Both the position numbers and the translations under genes were made by a program. This document shows, in pieces, positions 31,439 to 40,416 of a stretch of 64,000 nt of DNA. This DNA comes from Firm-04 sp964463355 (GTDB lineage: Bacteria > Bacillota > Clostridia > Oscillospirales > Ruminococcaceae). The stretch is taken from the NCBI GenBank assembly GCA_964463355.1, contig CAYXBP010000003.1, forward strand, positions 62,001 through 126,000, given 5' to 3'. The notes below the pieces were generated by a model. The model had not been told where the DNA came from. It saw nothing but the letters and a program-made list of their open reading frames with translations, and made no database searches. How positions within the stretch are numbered: the first letter of the stretch is position 1; the number at the start of each line of letters is the position of its first letter.

Positions 31439-33322
31439 TTATTCCATTTCCATGATGATCGGCAGAATCATGGGGCGACGCTGTGTCGTTTCGCGGATAT
31501 AGTCGATTAACACATCGCGCAGCGTCAGCTTGAGGGTATTCCATTCGCGTATTTCAGTAGCGGAGCAATTTTCAATTGCCTCACACACACGCTGTTTTGC
31601 GCCTTCCATGATCTCTTCTGCTTCGCGCACATACACAAAGCCTCTGGAAATCAGCTCGGGTCCGGATACGACCGCACCATTCTTGTCGATGCCCAGTACC
31701 ACGATGATCAAGCCATCCTGCGCCAGATGTTTGCGGTCACGAAGTACGATTGCGCCCACATCACCCACGCCCAGGCCGTCCACCATGACGCTGCCGCATG
31801 GTGCCTGCGAAACGACTTTCATCTGCACACCGTTGGTTTCGATCACATTGCCCAATTCTGCAATGAGTACATTCTCTTTCGGAATGCCCATATCCATCGC
31901 CAATTGCGCGTGCTTTTTCAGATGTTTATATTCGCCATGTACGGGAATAAAGAACTTGGGCTTTGTCAGTGCAAGCATGAGTTTCAGCTCCTCCTGACAA
32001 GCGTGCCCCGAAACATGCACCTCGTACATTCTCTCGTATACCACCTGCGCACCTGATTTCATCAGTTCGTTTACCACACGGGTGACATACTTTTCATTGC
32101 CGGGAATCGGTGTTGCGGAGATAATGATATAATCCTGCGGCGTAATCGCCACCTGTTTATGACTATGCATAGCCATACGGGTCAGTGCCGACATCGGCTC
32201 ACCCTGACTGCCCGTTGTGATGAGTACGATATCCTTTGCGGCAAAACGGTTCATCAATTCTGGCTCGATGAGTGTGCCTTTCTTCACCTGCAAATGCCCC
32301 AGCTTAGTGGCAATGTTCATGACATTGACCATGCTTCTGCCCATGACAGCAACTTTTCTGCCGTAACGTTCCGCGCAGTTGATAATCTGCTGCACACGAT
32401 GAACATTGGAAGAGAAAGTTGCCACAATGATGCGTCTGCCCTCGGCGGTGGCAAACAGCTTTTCAAAAGATTCACCCACAGTGCGTTCTGTGGGGGTAAA
32501 GCCCGGGCGTTCCGCGTTGGTCGAATCTGCCATTAGTGCCAATACACCTTTAGAACCCAGTTCACCGAAGCGTGCCAGATCTATGATGCCGCCATTGATG
32601 GGAGAATAATCCACTTTAAAATCGCCTGTATGCACCAACACGCCAGCAGGCGTATGCACCGCAAGACCTACCGCATCGGGAATGGAATGGTTCACATGGA
32701 TAAATTCCACTGCCATGCAGCCCATACGAACGGTTTGGCGCGGTTTTACCACATTCAACTTCACGCTTTGAACAAGATGATGCTCCTTGAGCTTGGTTTC
32801 CACCAGTGCAAGGGTAAGCTGTGTGCCATACACGGGCACATTGATCTTCTTCAATAAATATGCAAGCCCGCCAATGTGATCTTCATGCCCATGGGTCAGC
32901 ACAACGCCGCGCAGACGGTCTGCGTGTTTTTCCAAGTAAGTAAAATCGGGGATGACCGAATCGACACCAGGCATTTCCGCATCTGGAAAAGCCATGCCGC
33001 AATCAATGACGAACATATCGTTGGAACATTCAATAACGGTCAGATTCTTGCCAATCTCGCCCAACCCACCCAACGGAATGATGTGTACGGGCGTTTTCGG
33101 ACGTTCACCCGCACCATTGTGATCCGACGTTGCGGTTTTCTTTGCAACTACTGAATGCTGCTCCACTTTACGGGGCGGGGATTTCTTTTCTTTTTCGGCA
33201 AGGGTCACAGTTTCAGTGCGGAAACATTTTTTCCCAACTGTTGAAAGCGGCACACCGCCCTTGCTTTTTGCGTGATAACCGTTGCGGCGACTGTTACTAT
33301 TGTGGTTCGGGTTTCTGTTCAA
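31439..33322 (-). CDS. rnj: Ribonuclease J
   Basis: 627 residues from TTG 33322, chosen because AAGGAG lies 9 nt upstream and conserved sequence begins well after it; the longer frame to 33472 would include the promoter. The first ~75 residues are a basic, low-complexity extension. Then comes the metallo-beta-lactamase core: THGHEDHIGG, VHTGDFKVD, the beta-CASP domain (ADSTNAERPGFT, ATFSSNVHRVQQ), and VSGHACQEELKLML with PVHGEY. The C-terminal domain includes DGLGVGDVG. RNase J carries out 5'-3' exo- and endonucleolytic mRNA and rRNA processing. First gene of the six-gene operon. Confidence 0.95.
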   Translation of the reverse strand: MNRNPNHNSNSRRNGYHAKSKGGVPLSTVGKKCFRTETVTLAEKEKKSPPRKVEQHSVVAKKTATSDHNGAGERPKTPVHIIPLGGLGEIGKNLTVIECSNDMFVIDCGMAFPDAEMPGVDSVIPDFTYLEKHADRLRGVVLTHGHEDHIGGLAYLLKKINVPVYGTQLTLALVETKLKEHHLVQSVKLNVVKPRQTVRMGCMAVEFIHVNHSIPDAVGLAVHTPAGVLVHTGDFKVDYSPINGGIIDLARFGELGSKGVLALMADSTNAERPGFTPTERTVGESFEKLFATAEGRRIIVATFSSNVHRVQQIINCAERYGRKVAVMGRSMVNVMNIATKLGHLQVKKGTLIEPELMNRFAAKDIVLITTGSQGEPMSALTRMAMHSHKQVAITPQDYIIISATPIPGNEKYVTRVVNELMKSGAQVVYERMYEVHVSGHACQEELKLMLALTKPKFFIPVHGEYKHLKKHAQLAMDMGIPKENVLIAELGNVIETNGVQMKVVSQAPCGSVMVDGLGVGDVGAIVLRDRKHLAQDGLIIVVLGIDKNGAVVSGPELISRGFVYVREAEEIMEGAKQRVCEAIENCSATEIREWNTLKLTLRDVLIDYIRETTQRRPMILPIIMEME

Positions 33323-33471
33323 TATGATACGCTCCTTCTTATATAGTTGTTTACACTTTGTTTGTGATGAAAAATCAAATATATTATATTTATCAAGCCT
33401 GCTTTTTCTTAGCAGGTAAAAACCAAACGGTAAATTCTGCCAGACCGTATAAGCATACTCATACACATACA

Positions 33472-33500
33472 AGTATACGACAAATCGGCTGAAAAGTCAA
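33472..33500 (-). promoter_or_regulatory. Promoter of the rnj-gdpP-rplI-dnaB-tilS-ftsH operon
   Basis: Minus strand TTGACT (33500-33495), 17-nt spacer, TATACT (33477-33472). It leaves a leader of roughly 140 nt before the TTG start, containing a 6-bp hairpin (CCTGCT/AGCAGG) at about 33400-33418. Confidence 0.65.
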
Positions 33501-33722
33501 GTGCTTTTGTCTTTGCAAGGGTGTAGAAAGACATTTTCGACACATTTCGATACTGTGTATTCTTGTGTGTTTGGCTGTTCCATCGGATGGATACTCTTTG
33601 CCAGTATGCCCATTGCCATACTGTTTTATGCACTGCCGCAAGCCCAGCTGCCGCCAAAGTATCGGGCAGCATAATGTGATGTTGTTCAAGCTACAACTCT
33701 GTTCAGTGTGCCCTTTATCCAT
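33501..33722. other. Gene-free stretch between divergent rnj and radC promoters
   Basis: The middle of a 531-nt gap. Reading frames here are short, lack ribosome binding sites and would overlap both promoters. I see no RNA gene. Confidence 0.5.
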
Positions 33723-33751
33723 TTGACATCTTGCAAGGGATATGCTATAAT
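33723..33751 (+). promoter_or_regulatory. Promoter of radC
   Basis: TTGACA (33723-33728), 17-nt spacer, TATAAT (33746-33751) with extended TGC: a near-consensus promoter. Confidence 0.8.
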
Positions 33752-33853
33752 GAAAAACGTGAGGATGAAAACGGCGAATTGTAGGATACAGCTGCGGCAC
33801 CCAACATACGATATGTGCTGCAAATTTATGATATTTTGGAAAGGGGTAAGGGC

Positions 33854-34552
33854 ATGGCAGAGCATCTGCATGACGGGCATCGGCAACGAATGCGTGACCG
33901 ATTCGTGCGTCATGGTCTGTCTGGATTCAGTGAGCATGAGGTGTTGGAAATGCTGCTGTTCTATGCCATTCCAAGAATCAACACCAATGATATTGCACAT
34001 CGCCTGATCACGCAGTTTGGCAGCCTGTATGGTGTATTATGCGCCGATATGGAGGATTTGCGAAAGGTAAAGGGCGTAACCGAAAATGCTGCAATTCTGC
34101 TGAAAATGCTGCCTGCCATTTACCCCAAATGCCTTCGTGCAAACAACACAGATTGTCCGCTGTATTATCCAGATGACAGTATGCGGTATTTTCAGGATGT
34201 TTATGCGTTTGATACGGTTGAAGTGCTGCGCATCGCCTGTTTGTATAATGATTTGCGTATCCAAAGCTGCGAGGTGATTGCGCAAGGAAAAATCGCCCGT
34301 GTGGAATCCACTGTGGAAGATATTGTGCGCCATTGTACGCAGTATGATTGTTCAAATGTGATCATTGCGCATAACCACCCAGAAACCACCGCAATGCCTT
34401 CCGCGCAGGATATTGCTTCAACACATCATCTTTTTGAAAAGCTGGATTTTTATAATATCAGCCTCATCGATCACATTATTGTGGGTGCGGATGGCGAGGC
34501 ACATTCCATGCGCAAAAGCGGCGTATTTTTGTTTCAATCAGCACGCCTGTAA
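33854..34552 (+). CDS. radC: RadC-family JAB-domain protein
   Basis: 232 residues from ATG 33854, which follows a purine-rich GGAAAGGGG; the earlier ATG at 33815 has no such site. The N-terminal helix-hairpin-helix region (EHEVLEMLLFYAIPR, LRKVKGVTENAAILL) precedes the MPN/JAB domain with the zinc-site motif HNHPETTAMPSAQD and DHIIVG. RadC proteins are linked to DNA repair by history, but their biochemical role is unsettled. Standalone gene between a strong promoter and a strong terminator. Confidence 0.9.
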   Translation: MAEHLHDGHRQRMRDRFVRHGLSGFSEHEVLEMLLFYAIPRINTNDIAHRLITQFGSLYGVLCADMEDLRKVKGVTENAAILLKMLPAIYPKCLRANNTDCPLYYPDDSMRYFQDVYAFDTVEVLRIACLYNDLRIQSCEVIAQGKIARVESTVEDIVRHCTQYDCSNVIIAHNHPETTAMPSAQDIASTHHLFEKLDFYNISLIDHIIVGADGEAHSMRKSGVFLFQSARL

Positions 34553-34590
34553 TTTGCTTTCGTACCGATATCAATCAATAGATAGAAAAG

Positions 34591-34631
34591 AACCGTCCCT
34601 GTGCAGTGTAGCATATGCCACAGGGACGGTT
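34591..34631. terminator. Bidirectional terminator between radC and ispE
   Basis: 13-bp perfect stem (34591-34603 with 34619-34631), 15-nt loop, A-rich left flank and T-run on the right; genes on both sides converge on it. Confidence 0.85.
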
Positions 34632-34657
34632 TTGTATTTATATTGCGGTGCTGTATG

Positions 34658-35536
34658 CTATGATTGTATCCGGGCGGTGATGCCCTGCGCAGTCGTGTGT
34701 GTGATACAGGCGAAGGGTAGCCCTGCATTTTGCAATGCTGCAACACAGTTTTGGGCAGCTGTCATATCTGCCATGCCGCAAAATACTGCTGCGCCACTGC
34801 CTGAAAGCACAGGGTTCGCGCCGTGTTCGCGCATGATTTGACGTATGCTATGGATTTCTGCGTTTTCCGCAACAGCATCAAACGCATTGCCGCAGGCAGC
34901 AAACAATGCATCGGCATCGCCATAAAGATGTCGCATTACAGCGTCTGTGTAAGTCGGCAGCGGTTGCTGCAAAGCATCAATCTGACGGTACGCAGCGGGG
35001 GTTGAGATACCTTCTGTTCCTTTTGCCAGCACGAAAATACGATCCTGTACAGGGGCAAGCGGTGTTAACTGCTCTCCAATACCCTCAGCAAGAACTGTGC
35101 CACCCAGCAAGAAAAACGGTACATCTGCGCCCAGCGATGCTGCAATATCATGCAGTGTTGTATCGTTGACGGGAAGCCCCATTATTCTGCGGATACCAAG
35201 CAGTGCAGCGGCGCAATCGGCACTACCGCCGCCCATACCCGCCTGTGAGGGAATTCTTTTTTGCAGATGTATTTTCACGCCGCAAGGATGTGCACCCAAC
35301 AGCGCAATGGCAGCCTTTGTCACAAGATTATTCGCATCGCAGGGAATCTCCTCTGCATCGCAGGTTAGGGTAAACGGTGTGCTGCTGTCAGTGCGTGTGA
35401 TGTGCAGCGTATCATACACGGAAACGGTCTGAAATACGCTGCGCAGTGTATGGTACCCATCGGTGCGCCTGCCTGTAATATCCAGTGAAAGATTGATTTT
35501 TGCAGGTGCCTGAAGAATCAGCGTATTCTCGTTCAT
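34658..35536 (-). CDS. ispE: 4-diphosphocytidyl-2-C-methyl-D-erythritol kinase
   Basis: 292 residues from ATG 35536, overlapping the aminotransferase stop by 4 nt. GHMP-kinase motifs: N-terminal PAKINLSLDI with RRTDGYH, the phosphate loop AGMGGGSADCAA, and VLSGSGAAVF near the end. It phosphorylates CDP-methylerythritol in the non-mevalonate isoprenoid pathway. Last gene of a six-gene minus-strand operon with otherwise unrelated functions. Confidence 0.95.
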   Translation of the reverse strand: MNENTLILQAPAKINLSLDITGRRTDGYHTLRSVFQTVSVYDTLHITRTDSSTPFTLTCDAEEIPCDANNLVTKAAIALLGAHPCGVKIHLQKRIPSQAGMGGGSADCAAALLGIRRIMGLPVNDTTLHDIAASLGADVPFFLLGGTVLAEGIGEQLTPLAPVQDRIFVLAKGTEGISTPAAYRQIDALQQPLPTYTDAVMRHLYGDADALFAACGNAFDAVAENAEIHSIRQIMREHGANPVLSGSGAAVFCGMADMTAAQNCVAALQNAGLPFACITHTTAQGITARIQS

Positions 35537-36726
35537 TTTGCTGTTCCTTTTTGCGCGTGCCGCTGGATGAATTGCTCCATACGGTCAGCAGCCTCAGAAA
35601 GATGCTTGAGCGAGTACGCATAGGAGATTCGCACATGGTCTTTTCCGCTTTCACCAAATGCCGAACCCGGTACCACGGCAACTTTTTCCTCATGCAGCAG
35701 CTGCTCGCAGAAGGTTTCATCATCCATGCCAGTAGATGCAACACATGGGAAAAGATAAAACGCACCTGCTGGAGGAAAGCAAGGCAGACCCATTTCGGCA
35801 AATCGTTTTAGCATATAACGGCGACGGTGATCGTATTCCTCAACCATGCGTGATACTTCGTCATTGCAGTGCGTCAAAGCCTCCAGTGCCGCACGTTGAC
35901 TGACCATCGGGGCGCACATAATGCCGTATTGGTGAATCTTTAGTGCCTGCTGAATGACTGGTTCAGGGCCTGCCATCCAGCCAAGTCGCCAGCCTGTCAT
36001 GGCAAAGGCTTTGGAAAACCCATTTACAACAACAGTACGTTCGTGCATCCCCTCCAAAGTGGCAATGGAGCAATGCTTTGCGCCATAGGTCAATTCGGAG
36101 TAGATCTCGTCAGAAAGCACCATCATATTGGTTTTGCGAATCAACTCCACCAGTGGCAGATAGTCCTCTCTGGTCATAATCGCGCCAGTGGGATTATTCG
36201 GGTAAGAAAGCACCAGCAGTTTTGCCTTGGGATGTGCCTCCAAAGCAGCCTTTAGGGTATTTGCTGTCAGACGGAATGCGTCCTCGTGACGAGTTGGCAG
36301 TGCAATGGGCACCGCACTTGCCATAGTAACCAACGGTGCATAGCAAACAAAGCAAGGTTCAACAATCAGCACCTCATCGCCGGGATCCAGCAATGAGCGA
36401 AAAGTCAGGTCAACCGCCTCGGAACCGCCCACCGTGATAAACAATTCGTGTGCGGGGTCATAGGTTAGATGATGGCGATGCTGCATAAACCGCGCTACTT
36501 CCTCACGCAGCTGCATCAGACCACTGTTTGCGCCATATATAATTGCCTGATGTTCCAAGGTATGAATGGCGGCAGAACGAATCGCCCATGGCGTACGAAA
36601 ATCTGGCTCACCCACACCCAAAGAGATGACACCTTCCATAGTTTCTGCCAGGTCAAAAAAGCGACGGATACGCGAAGGAGTAATCGCCTGTGCGCGCTTG
36701 GAAAGAATTTGGTCGTATGCGATCAC
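35533..36726 (-). CDS. PLP-dependent aminotransferase, class I/II
   Basis: 397 residues from ATG 36726, whose start overlaps the stop of the Lrp-type regulator by 4 nt. Fold type I motifs: SLGVGEPDF, YPNNPTGAI, SDEIYSEL, and the PLP lysine in NGFSKAFAMTGWRLGW; HVRISYA holds the substrate-carboxylate Arg. Close coupling to an Lrp/AsnC regulator suggests an amino-acid substrate. Enzymes of this group often act on aromatic or branched-chain acids, and the last step to Phe and Tyr needs such an enzyme that the shikimate operon lacks; assignment to that role is a guess. Confidence 0.88.
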   Translation of the reverse strand: MIAYDQILSKRAQAITPSRIRRFFDLAETMEGVISLGVGEPDFRTPWAIRSAAIHTLEHQAIIYGANSGLMQLREEVARFMQHRHHLTYDPAHELFITVGGSEAVDLTFRSLLDPGDEVLIVEPCFVCYAPLVTMASAVPIALPTRHEDAFRLTANTLKAALEAHPKAKLLVLSYPNNPTGAIMTREDYLPLVELIRKTNMMVLSDEIYSELTYGAKHCSIATLEGMHERTVVVNGFSKAFAMTGWRLGWMAGPEPVIQQALKIHQYGIMCAPMVSQRAALEALTHCNDEVSRMVEEYDHRRRYMLKRFAEMGLPCFPPAGAFYLFPCVASTGMDDETFCEQLLHEEKVAVVPGSAFGESGKDHVRISYAYSLKHLSEAADRMEQFIQRHAQKGTAK

Positions 36727-37199
36727 GAAACAACGCTCCTCTCGTCATGCGGCTCTTCGATAATCAGAATGCCCTTTTCCTTGTAACGCTTGAGTACGAA
36801 ATGCGTTGCTGTTGAAAGCACGCCATCCAGCGTGGAAAGACGCTGTGCCACAAATGCGGCAATATCGCGCAGATTGGTGCCTCGCACGGTCAGTCCCAGA
36901 TCATAGCCACCTGACATCAGTGTGACAGATTCCACCTCGGGGTAAGCTGTGATGATGCGTGCGATCTCCTCAAAGCCGCAATCGGGCTTAGGGGTAACCT
37001 TCAATTCAATGTATGCGCTTACTGTATCGTGATCAGCCAGTTCATCATCAACAATCACGCTGTAGCCGCGAATGATGCCATCATGTTCCATCTTTGTGAT
37101 CATTTCGGCGATCTCCGCCTCGGTGTGTCCAGTCATAGCAGCGATTTCCGCATTGGAAAGTCTTGCGTTCTGTTTCAGAAGTGTTAAAATTTCTTTCAT
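36723..37199 (-). CDS. Lrp/AsnC-family transcriptional regulator
   Basis: 158 residues from ATG 37199, with AGGAGC upstream; a longer frame to 37226 has no such site. The N-terminal ~55 residues are a winged helix (LLKQNARLSNAEIAAMTG); the rest is the RAM/AsnC ligand domain (SAYIELKVTP, VESVTLMSGGYDL). Such proteins bind amino acids and regulate their metabolism. It is coupled to the downstream aminotransferase, a plausible target. Confidence 0.92.
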   Translation of the reverse strand: MKEILTLLKQNARLSNAEIAAMTGHTEAEIAEMITKMEHDGIIRGYSVIVDDELADHDTVSAYIELKVTPKPDCGFEEIARIITAYPEVESVTLMSGGYDLGLTVRGTNLRDIAAFVAQRLSTLDGVLSTATHFVLKRYKEKGILIIEEPHDERSVVS

Positions 37200-37222
37200 G
37201 ATAATAGCTCCTCTCGTATGAT

Positions 37223-38509
37223 TCATAGATATGCGGCAAAGCGGTCATCTGCGTAACGGATCACGCCGCCAACAATAGTAACCTGGTTTTTGCCCTTGAG
37301 CTTCATGCCCTGAAAGGCAGTGTTATGGGATTTAGAATGCAGCTTTGCAGGATCCACTACCCATTCCTTTTCAGTATCCACCAGAATGATGTCGGCTGCT
37401 GCACCTTCTGCAATGCCCTCTGCGGGCAAATGCAGAATGCTCCGCGGATGATCGTACATCATGGCAATGATTTGCTGCAAGCTGACAAGCCCCGTGTGGT
37501 ACAATGCCGTCAGTGTGGCAGACAAGGAGGTTTCCAAGCCAACAACGCCGTTGGGGGCCTTTTCAAAATCCGCTTTTTCGTAAGACGCATGGGGGGCATG
37601 GTCGGTGATGATACAATCCACAGTGCCGTCCAAAATGCCTTCAATCATGGCTTTAACATCATCGGCAGTACGCAGTGGCGGATTCATGCGATAGTTTGCG
37701 TCACGGCTCAGCAGCTTTTCATCGGTGAGCATAAAGTAGTGAGGCGCAGTTTCACAGGTAACAGCTACGCCCTCTGCCTTTGCCGCGCGAATGGTTGCCA
37801 TGCTGCCTCTGGTGCTGACATGGCAGATGTGAATGGGCACATGGTTCTTCTTTGCGAGTGCGATTTCTCTTGCAGTGATGCTGTCTTCGGATGCTCTGTC
37901 CATGCCCTTTACACCTAAACGTGCTGAAATTTCTCCCTTGTTGATGATGCCGCCGTTGATGATATCCAGATTCTCACAATGCGATACGATCGGGATGCCG
38001 TATCCTGCCGCCTGAATCATAGCCTGTTCCATCAGTGCAGTATCGGCAACGGGTCTACCATCATCGGAAAGAGCAGTGACGCCAGCCATCTGCAATGCGC
38101 CATAATCTGCCAGTGCCTTGCCCTGCATTTTCTGCGTCAGGCAACCCGTTTGATACACATGAATGCCGCAATGTTCGGCGCGCGAGAGAAACGCTTCAAC
38201 GGTATCGGCATTATCCATAGGCGGAACAGTGTTCGGCATACACAATACGCCTGTTATGCCGCCCGCAAGTGCCGCAGCAGTACCGCTTTGCAGATCCTCT
38301 TTATGGGTCTGCCCAGGATCACGAAAATGCACGTGCATATCAAATAGACCTGGCATAGCGGTCAGACCAGTGCCGTCGATTTCGATATCAGCTGTTGCGG
38401 CAAGCGTCGTACCGATGGCAGCAATCTTGCCCTCTTGCAGTAAAATATCGCAGATGCTGTCACGGTTTGCATCTACAGCGCGCACATTGCGAATACAAAG
38501 AGAACGCAT
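37223..38509 (-). CDS. pyrC: Dihydroorotase
   Basis: 428 residues from ATG 38509, with AAGGAG 8 nt or so upstream; the in-frame GTG at 38518 overlaps that site. Class I amidohydrolase motifs: DMHVHFRDPG at the first metal site, PNTVPPMDN, SHCEN, HICHVSTRG and ITDHAPH. It cyclises carbamoyl aspartate in pyrimidine synthesis. No other pyr genes are in the window. The stop is 23 nt before the Lrp-type gene. Confidence 0.95.
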   Translation of the reverse strand: MRSLCIRNVRAVDANRDSICDILLQEGKIAAIGTTLAATADIEIDGTGLTAMPGLFDMHVHFRDPGQTHKEDLQSGTAAALAGGITGVLCMPNTVPPMDNADTVEAFLSRAEHCGIHVYQTGCLTQKMQGKALADYGALQMAGVTALSDDGRPVADTALMEQAMIQAAGYGIPIVSHCENLDIINGGIINKGEISARLGVKGMDRASEDSITAREIALAKKNHVPIHICHVSTRGSMATIRAAKAEGVAVTCETAPHYFMLTDEKLLSRDANYRMNPPLRTADDVKAMIEGILDGTVDCIITDHAPHASYEKADFEKAPNGVVGLETSLSATLTALYHTGLVSLQQIIAMMYDHPRSILHLPAEGIAEGAAADIILVDTEKEWVVDPAKLHSKSHNTAFQGMKLKGKNQVTIVGGVIRYADDRFAAYL

Positions 38510-38527
38510 GGCAGTCACTCCTTTTAT

Positions 38528-38731
38528 TTATTTCAGTTTTTTGCGAAAAAGGCGTTCTTTCACCTTACGAATGGCATAAGCTTTCAGTGTCTTGACCGCC
38601 TGCTTGCCCACCTGTTTTGTCACCGCAGTGTGCAGGGGAACCTGCTCGTCCTTGGTATCGCTTCGCAGCGTGCCGTAGCCAAAGCTGATAAACTGCCGCT
38701 TTTTTGGCGATTGAAAAATCCACTGGGGCAT
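38528..38731 (-). CDS. Small basic protein of unknown function
   Basis: 67 residues from ATG 38731, with a strong AGGGAGGGG upstream. The C-terminal half is Lys/Arg-rich and probably helical (QAVKTLKAYAIRKVKERLF, then RKKLK). No signal peptide, membrane segment or recognised family. It lies between trmB (16 nt) and pyrC (18 nt) in the same direction, so it is expressed with them. The charge suggests nucleic-acid or ribosome contact, but that is only a guess. Confidence 0.7.
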   Translation of the reverse strand: MPQWIFQSPKKRQFISFGYGTLRSDTKDEQVPLHTAVTKQVGKQAVKTLKAYAIRKVKERLFRKKLK

Positions 38732-38747
38732 AGCTGACCCCTCCCTT

Positions 38748-39419
38748 TTACTTCTGTGCTTCGTTTTTGGGCGGTATAGCGATCAGAAATTTGATGGTTT
38801 TGCCTTCCGCTGTGAACATATTTTCATGCTCGGTGCGGATATTATCCATCGGCTCGTTTGCGTGCAAATCCTCAGTGCGGTAAAGAATCTGCCAGCCACA
38901 CTCTTCAAAATACTGCACCGATTCATGAAACAAATCATCATCATCGGTTTTGAAATGCAGCTCACCGTGCAGAATTGCCTGATACTGCACAAGCTGTCTG
39001 GGATGTGTCAGACGGCGTTTTTTATGGCTGGGCTTCGGCCAGGGGTTGCAGAAATTGATGTAGATGCGGTCTACGCCATCTTCTGGTGCAAGCACTTCAG
39101 AAACGCGTTCGATGTTTAAAATGGCAAGGCGAATGTTATCGATCTCTCTGCCAGCCTCTGCAAAAGCGGCTTCTGTCTTGCGCTTTGCCATGCCAAGCAT
39201 CTCATTCTTGATATCCAGTGCCAGATAGTTGTTTTCTGGGCGGCGTACTGCTGCCTGTGATACCCATCCGCCCTTACCGCAGCCAAGCTCCACATAAAAG
39301 GGCTGTTCGGGGCGTGCAAACTGTGTTCGCCACTGTCCACGCAGCGCAAAGGCATCATTCATGCAGAATTCTGCTGCTTCCAGTTCTGGTTTTGCCCACG
39401 GCTTGTGTCGGATTCTCAT
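38748..39419 (-). CDS. trmB: tRNA (guanine-N7-)-methyltransferase
   Basis: 223 residues from ATG 39419, with AAGGAG upstream. SAM-binding motif VELGCGKGGW, YLALDIKNEML, and the TrmB signature INFCNPWPKPSHKKRR, where the usual Asp before Pro-Trp is Asn here. TELHFKTDDD-type region (GELHFKTDDDDLF) is typical too. It methylates G46 in tRNA variable loops. First gene of the operon, served by the minus-strand promoter at 39463. Confidence 0.94.
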   Translation of the reverse strand: MRIRHKPWAKPELEAAEFCMNDAFALRGQWRTQFARPEQPFYVELGCGKGGWVSQAAVRRPENNYLALDIKNEMLGMAKRKTEAAFAEAGREIDNIRLAILNIERVSEVLAPEDGVDRIYINFCNPWPKPSHKKRRLTHPRQLVQYQAILHGELHFKTDDDDLFHESVQYFEECGWQILYRTEDLHANEPMDNIRTEHENMFTAEGKTIKFLIAIPPKNEAQK

Positions 39420-39462
39420 AGCATATACTCCTTGTTTTTGACGTCATCATTCGTTTTCATTT

Positions 39463-39491
39463 ATTATAGCACGTTTCAATGAAAAATGCAA
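39463..39491 (-). promoter_or_regulatory. Promoter of the trmB-pyrC-ispE operon
   Basis: Minus strand TTGCAT (39491-39486), 17-nt spacer, TATAAT (39468-39463) with extended TGC. Its -35 lies 1 nt from the -35 of the divergent esterase promoter. Confidence 0.75.
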
Positions 39492-39492
39492 C

Positions 39493-39521
39493 TTGACATT
39501 CTATAAGATTTGCAATATAAT
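39493..39521 (+). promoter_or_regulatory. Promoter of the esterase gene
   Basis: TTGACA (39493-39498), 17-nt spacer, TATAAT (39516-39521); back to back with the trmB promoter. Confidence 0.8.
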
Positions 39522-39569
39522 GTAGAGGATACAGTATACATCAATTTCACATCCAAAGGAGAATGCCCC

Positions 39570-40397
39570 ATGGCTTCCGTTGTGATCACGCCCCCATATG
39601 CCAAGGCAGGCTTGCAGCCTCCGGAGCAGCCTGCAACGCTGACCCCCATATACATTGCGTTTTCGGAAGAAAATGGAAAAAAGTGTCGTCCCGCGGTGAT
39701 TATCTGTCCTGGTGGCGGCTACGATTATTGTTCTGAGCGTGAGGCTCTACCTGTAGCATATCGCTTTGCAGGATATGGCGTGCAGGCATTTGTTCTGCAA
39801 TACAGTACCTACCGCAAGCCATTTCCCATGGCATTGATAGAGCTTGCCGCAGCGGTTGCTTATGTGCGTAATCATGCAGCCGAACTGGAAGTTGATCCTG
39901 ATCGCATTGCGGTATGCGGTTTTTCCGCAGGAGGACATCTCGCAGCAAGTCTTGCCGTGCATTGGAATCATGCGTGGCTGAAAGAAATTTTGGGTGATGG
40001 GGAAGCCTATCGTCCCAATGCACAGATCCTTTGCTACCCTGTTATCACGGCAGGGGCATATACCCATCAGGGTTCCATTGAAAATCTCATTGGTACATCT
40101 CCCACGGAGGAGCAGCGCGCTCTGGTTGCACTGGAACAGCAGATCGACTGCGATACACCCCCTGCATTTTTGTGGCATACCAGTGATGACGGCTGTGTTT
40201 CCGTACGCAACAGTTTGGATTACATCAATGGGCTTGCCGCGCAAGGAATCCGCTTTGAGGCGCATATCTATCCTATGGGCGGTCATGGACTTTCCCTCTC
40301 AGATGAAACCACCATGTCTGGCCCATGGCATGATAACCCCGCCTGCGCACCATGGTTTGATTCCTGTATTGCGTGGATTCGTCGCGCGTACCGATGA
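39570..40397 (+). CDS. Alpha/beta-hydrolase, acetyl-esterase type
   Basis: 275 residues from ATG 39570, with AAAGGAG upstream. Motifs are the oxyanion-hole CPGGGYDYCS, nucleophile Ser in CGFSAGGHLAAS, acid region in LWHTSDDGCV, and the His in YPMGGHGLSLS. This matches BD-FAE/xylan acetyl-esterase-like hydrolases that remove acetyl groups from plant polysaccharide fragments. With no signal peptide it would act in the cytoplasm on imported oligosaccharides. Substrate not provable from sequence. First gene of a plus-strand run to 43384. Confidence 0.85.
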   Translation: MASVVITPPYAKAGLQPPEQPATLTPIYIAFSEENGKKCRPAVIICPGGGYDYCSEREALPVAYRFAGYGVQAFVLQYSTYRKPFPMALIELAAAVAYVRNHAAELEVDPDRIAVCGFSAGGHLAASLAVHWNHAWLKEILGDGEAYRPNAQILCYPVITAGAYTHQGSIENLIGTSPTEEQRALVALEQQIDCDTPPAFLWHTSDDGCVSVRNSLDYINGLAAQGIRFEAHIYPMGGHGLSLSDETTMSGPWHDNPACAPWFDSCIAWIRRAYR

Positions 40398-40416
40398 ACA
40401 AAAGGAGCATATCGTG

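Noticed and set aside
33459..33800. 113-residue minus-strand frame between rnj and radC
   Set aside because: It spans both promoters, lacks a ribosome binding site and has no known domain.
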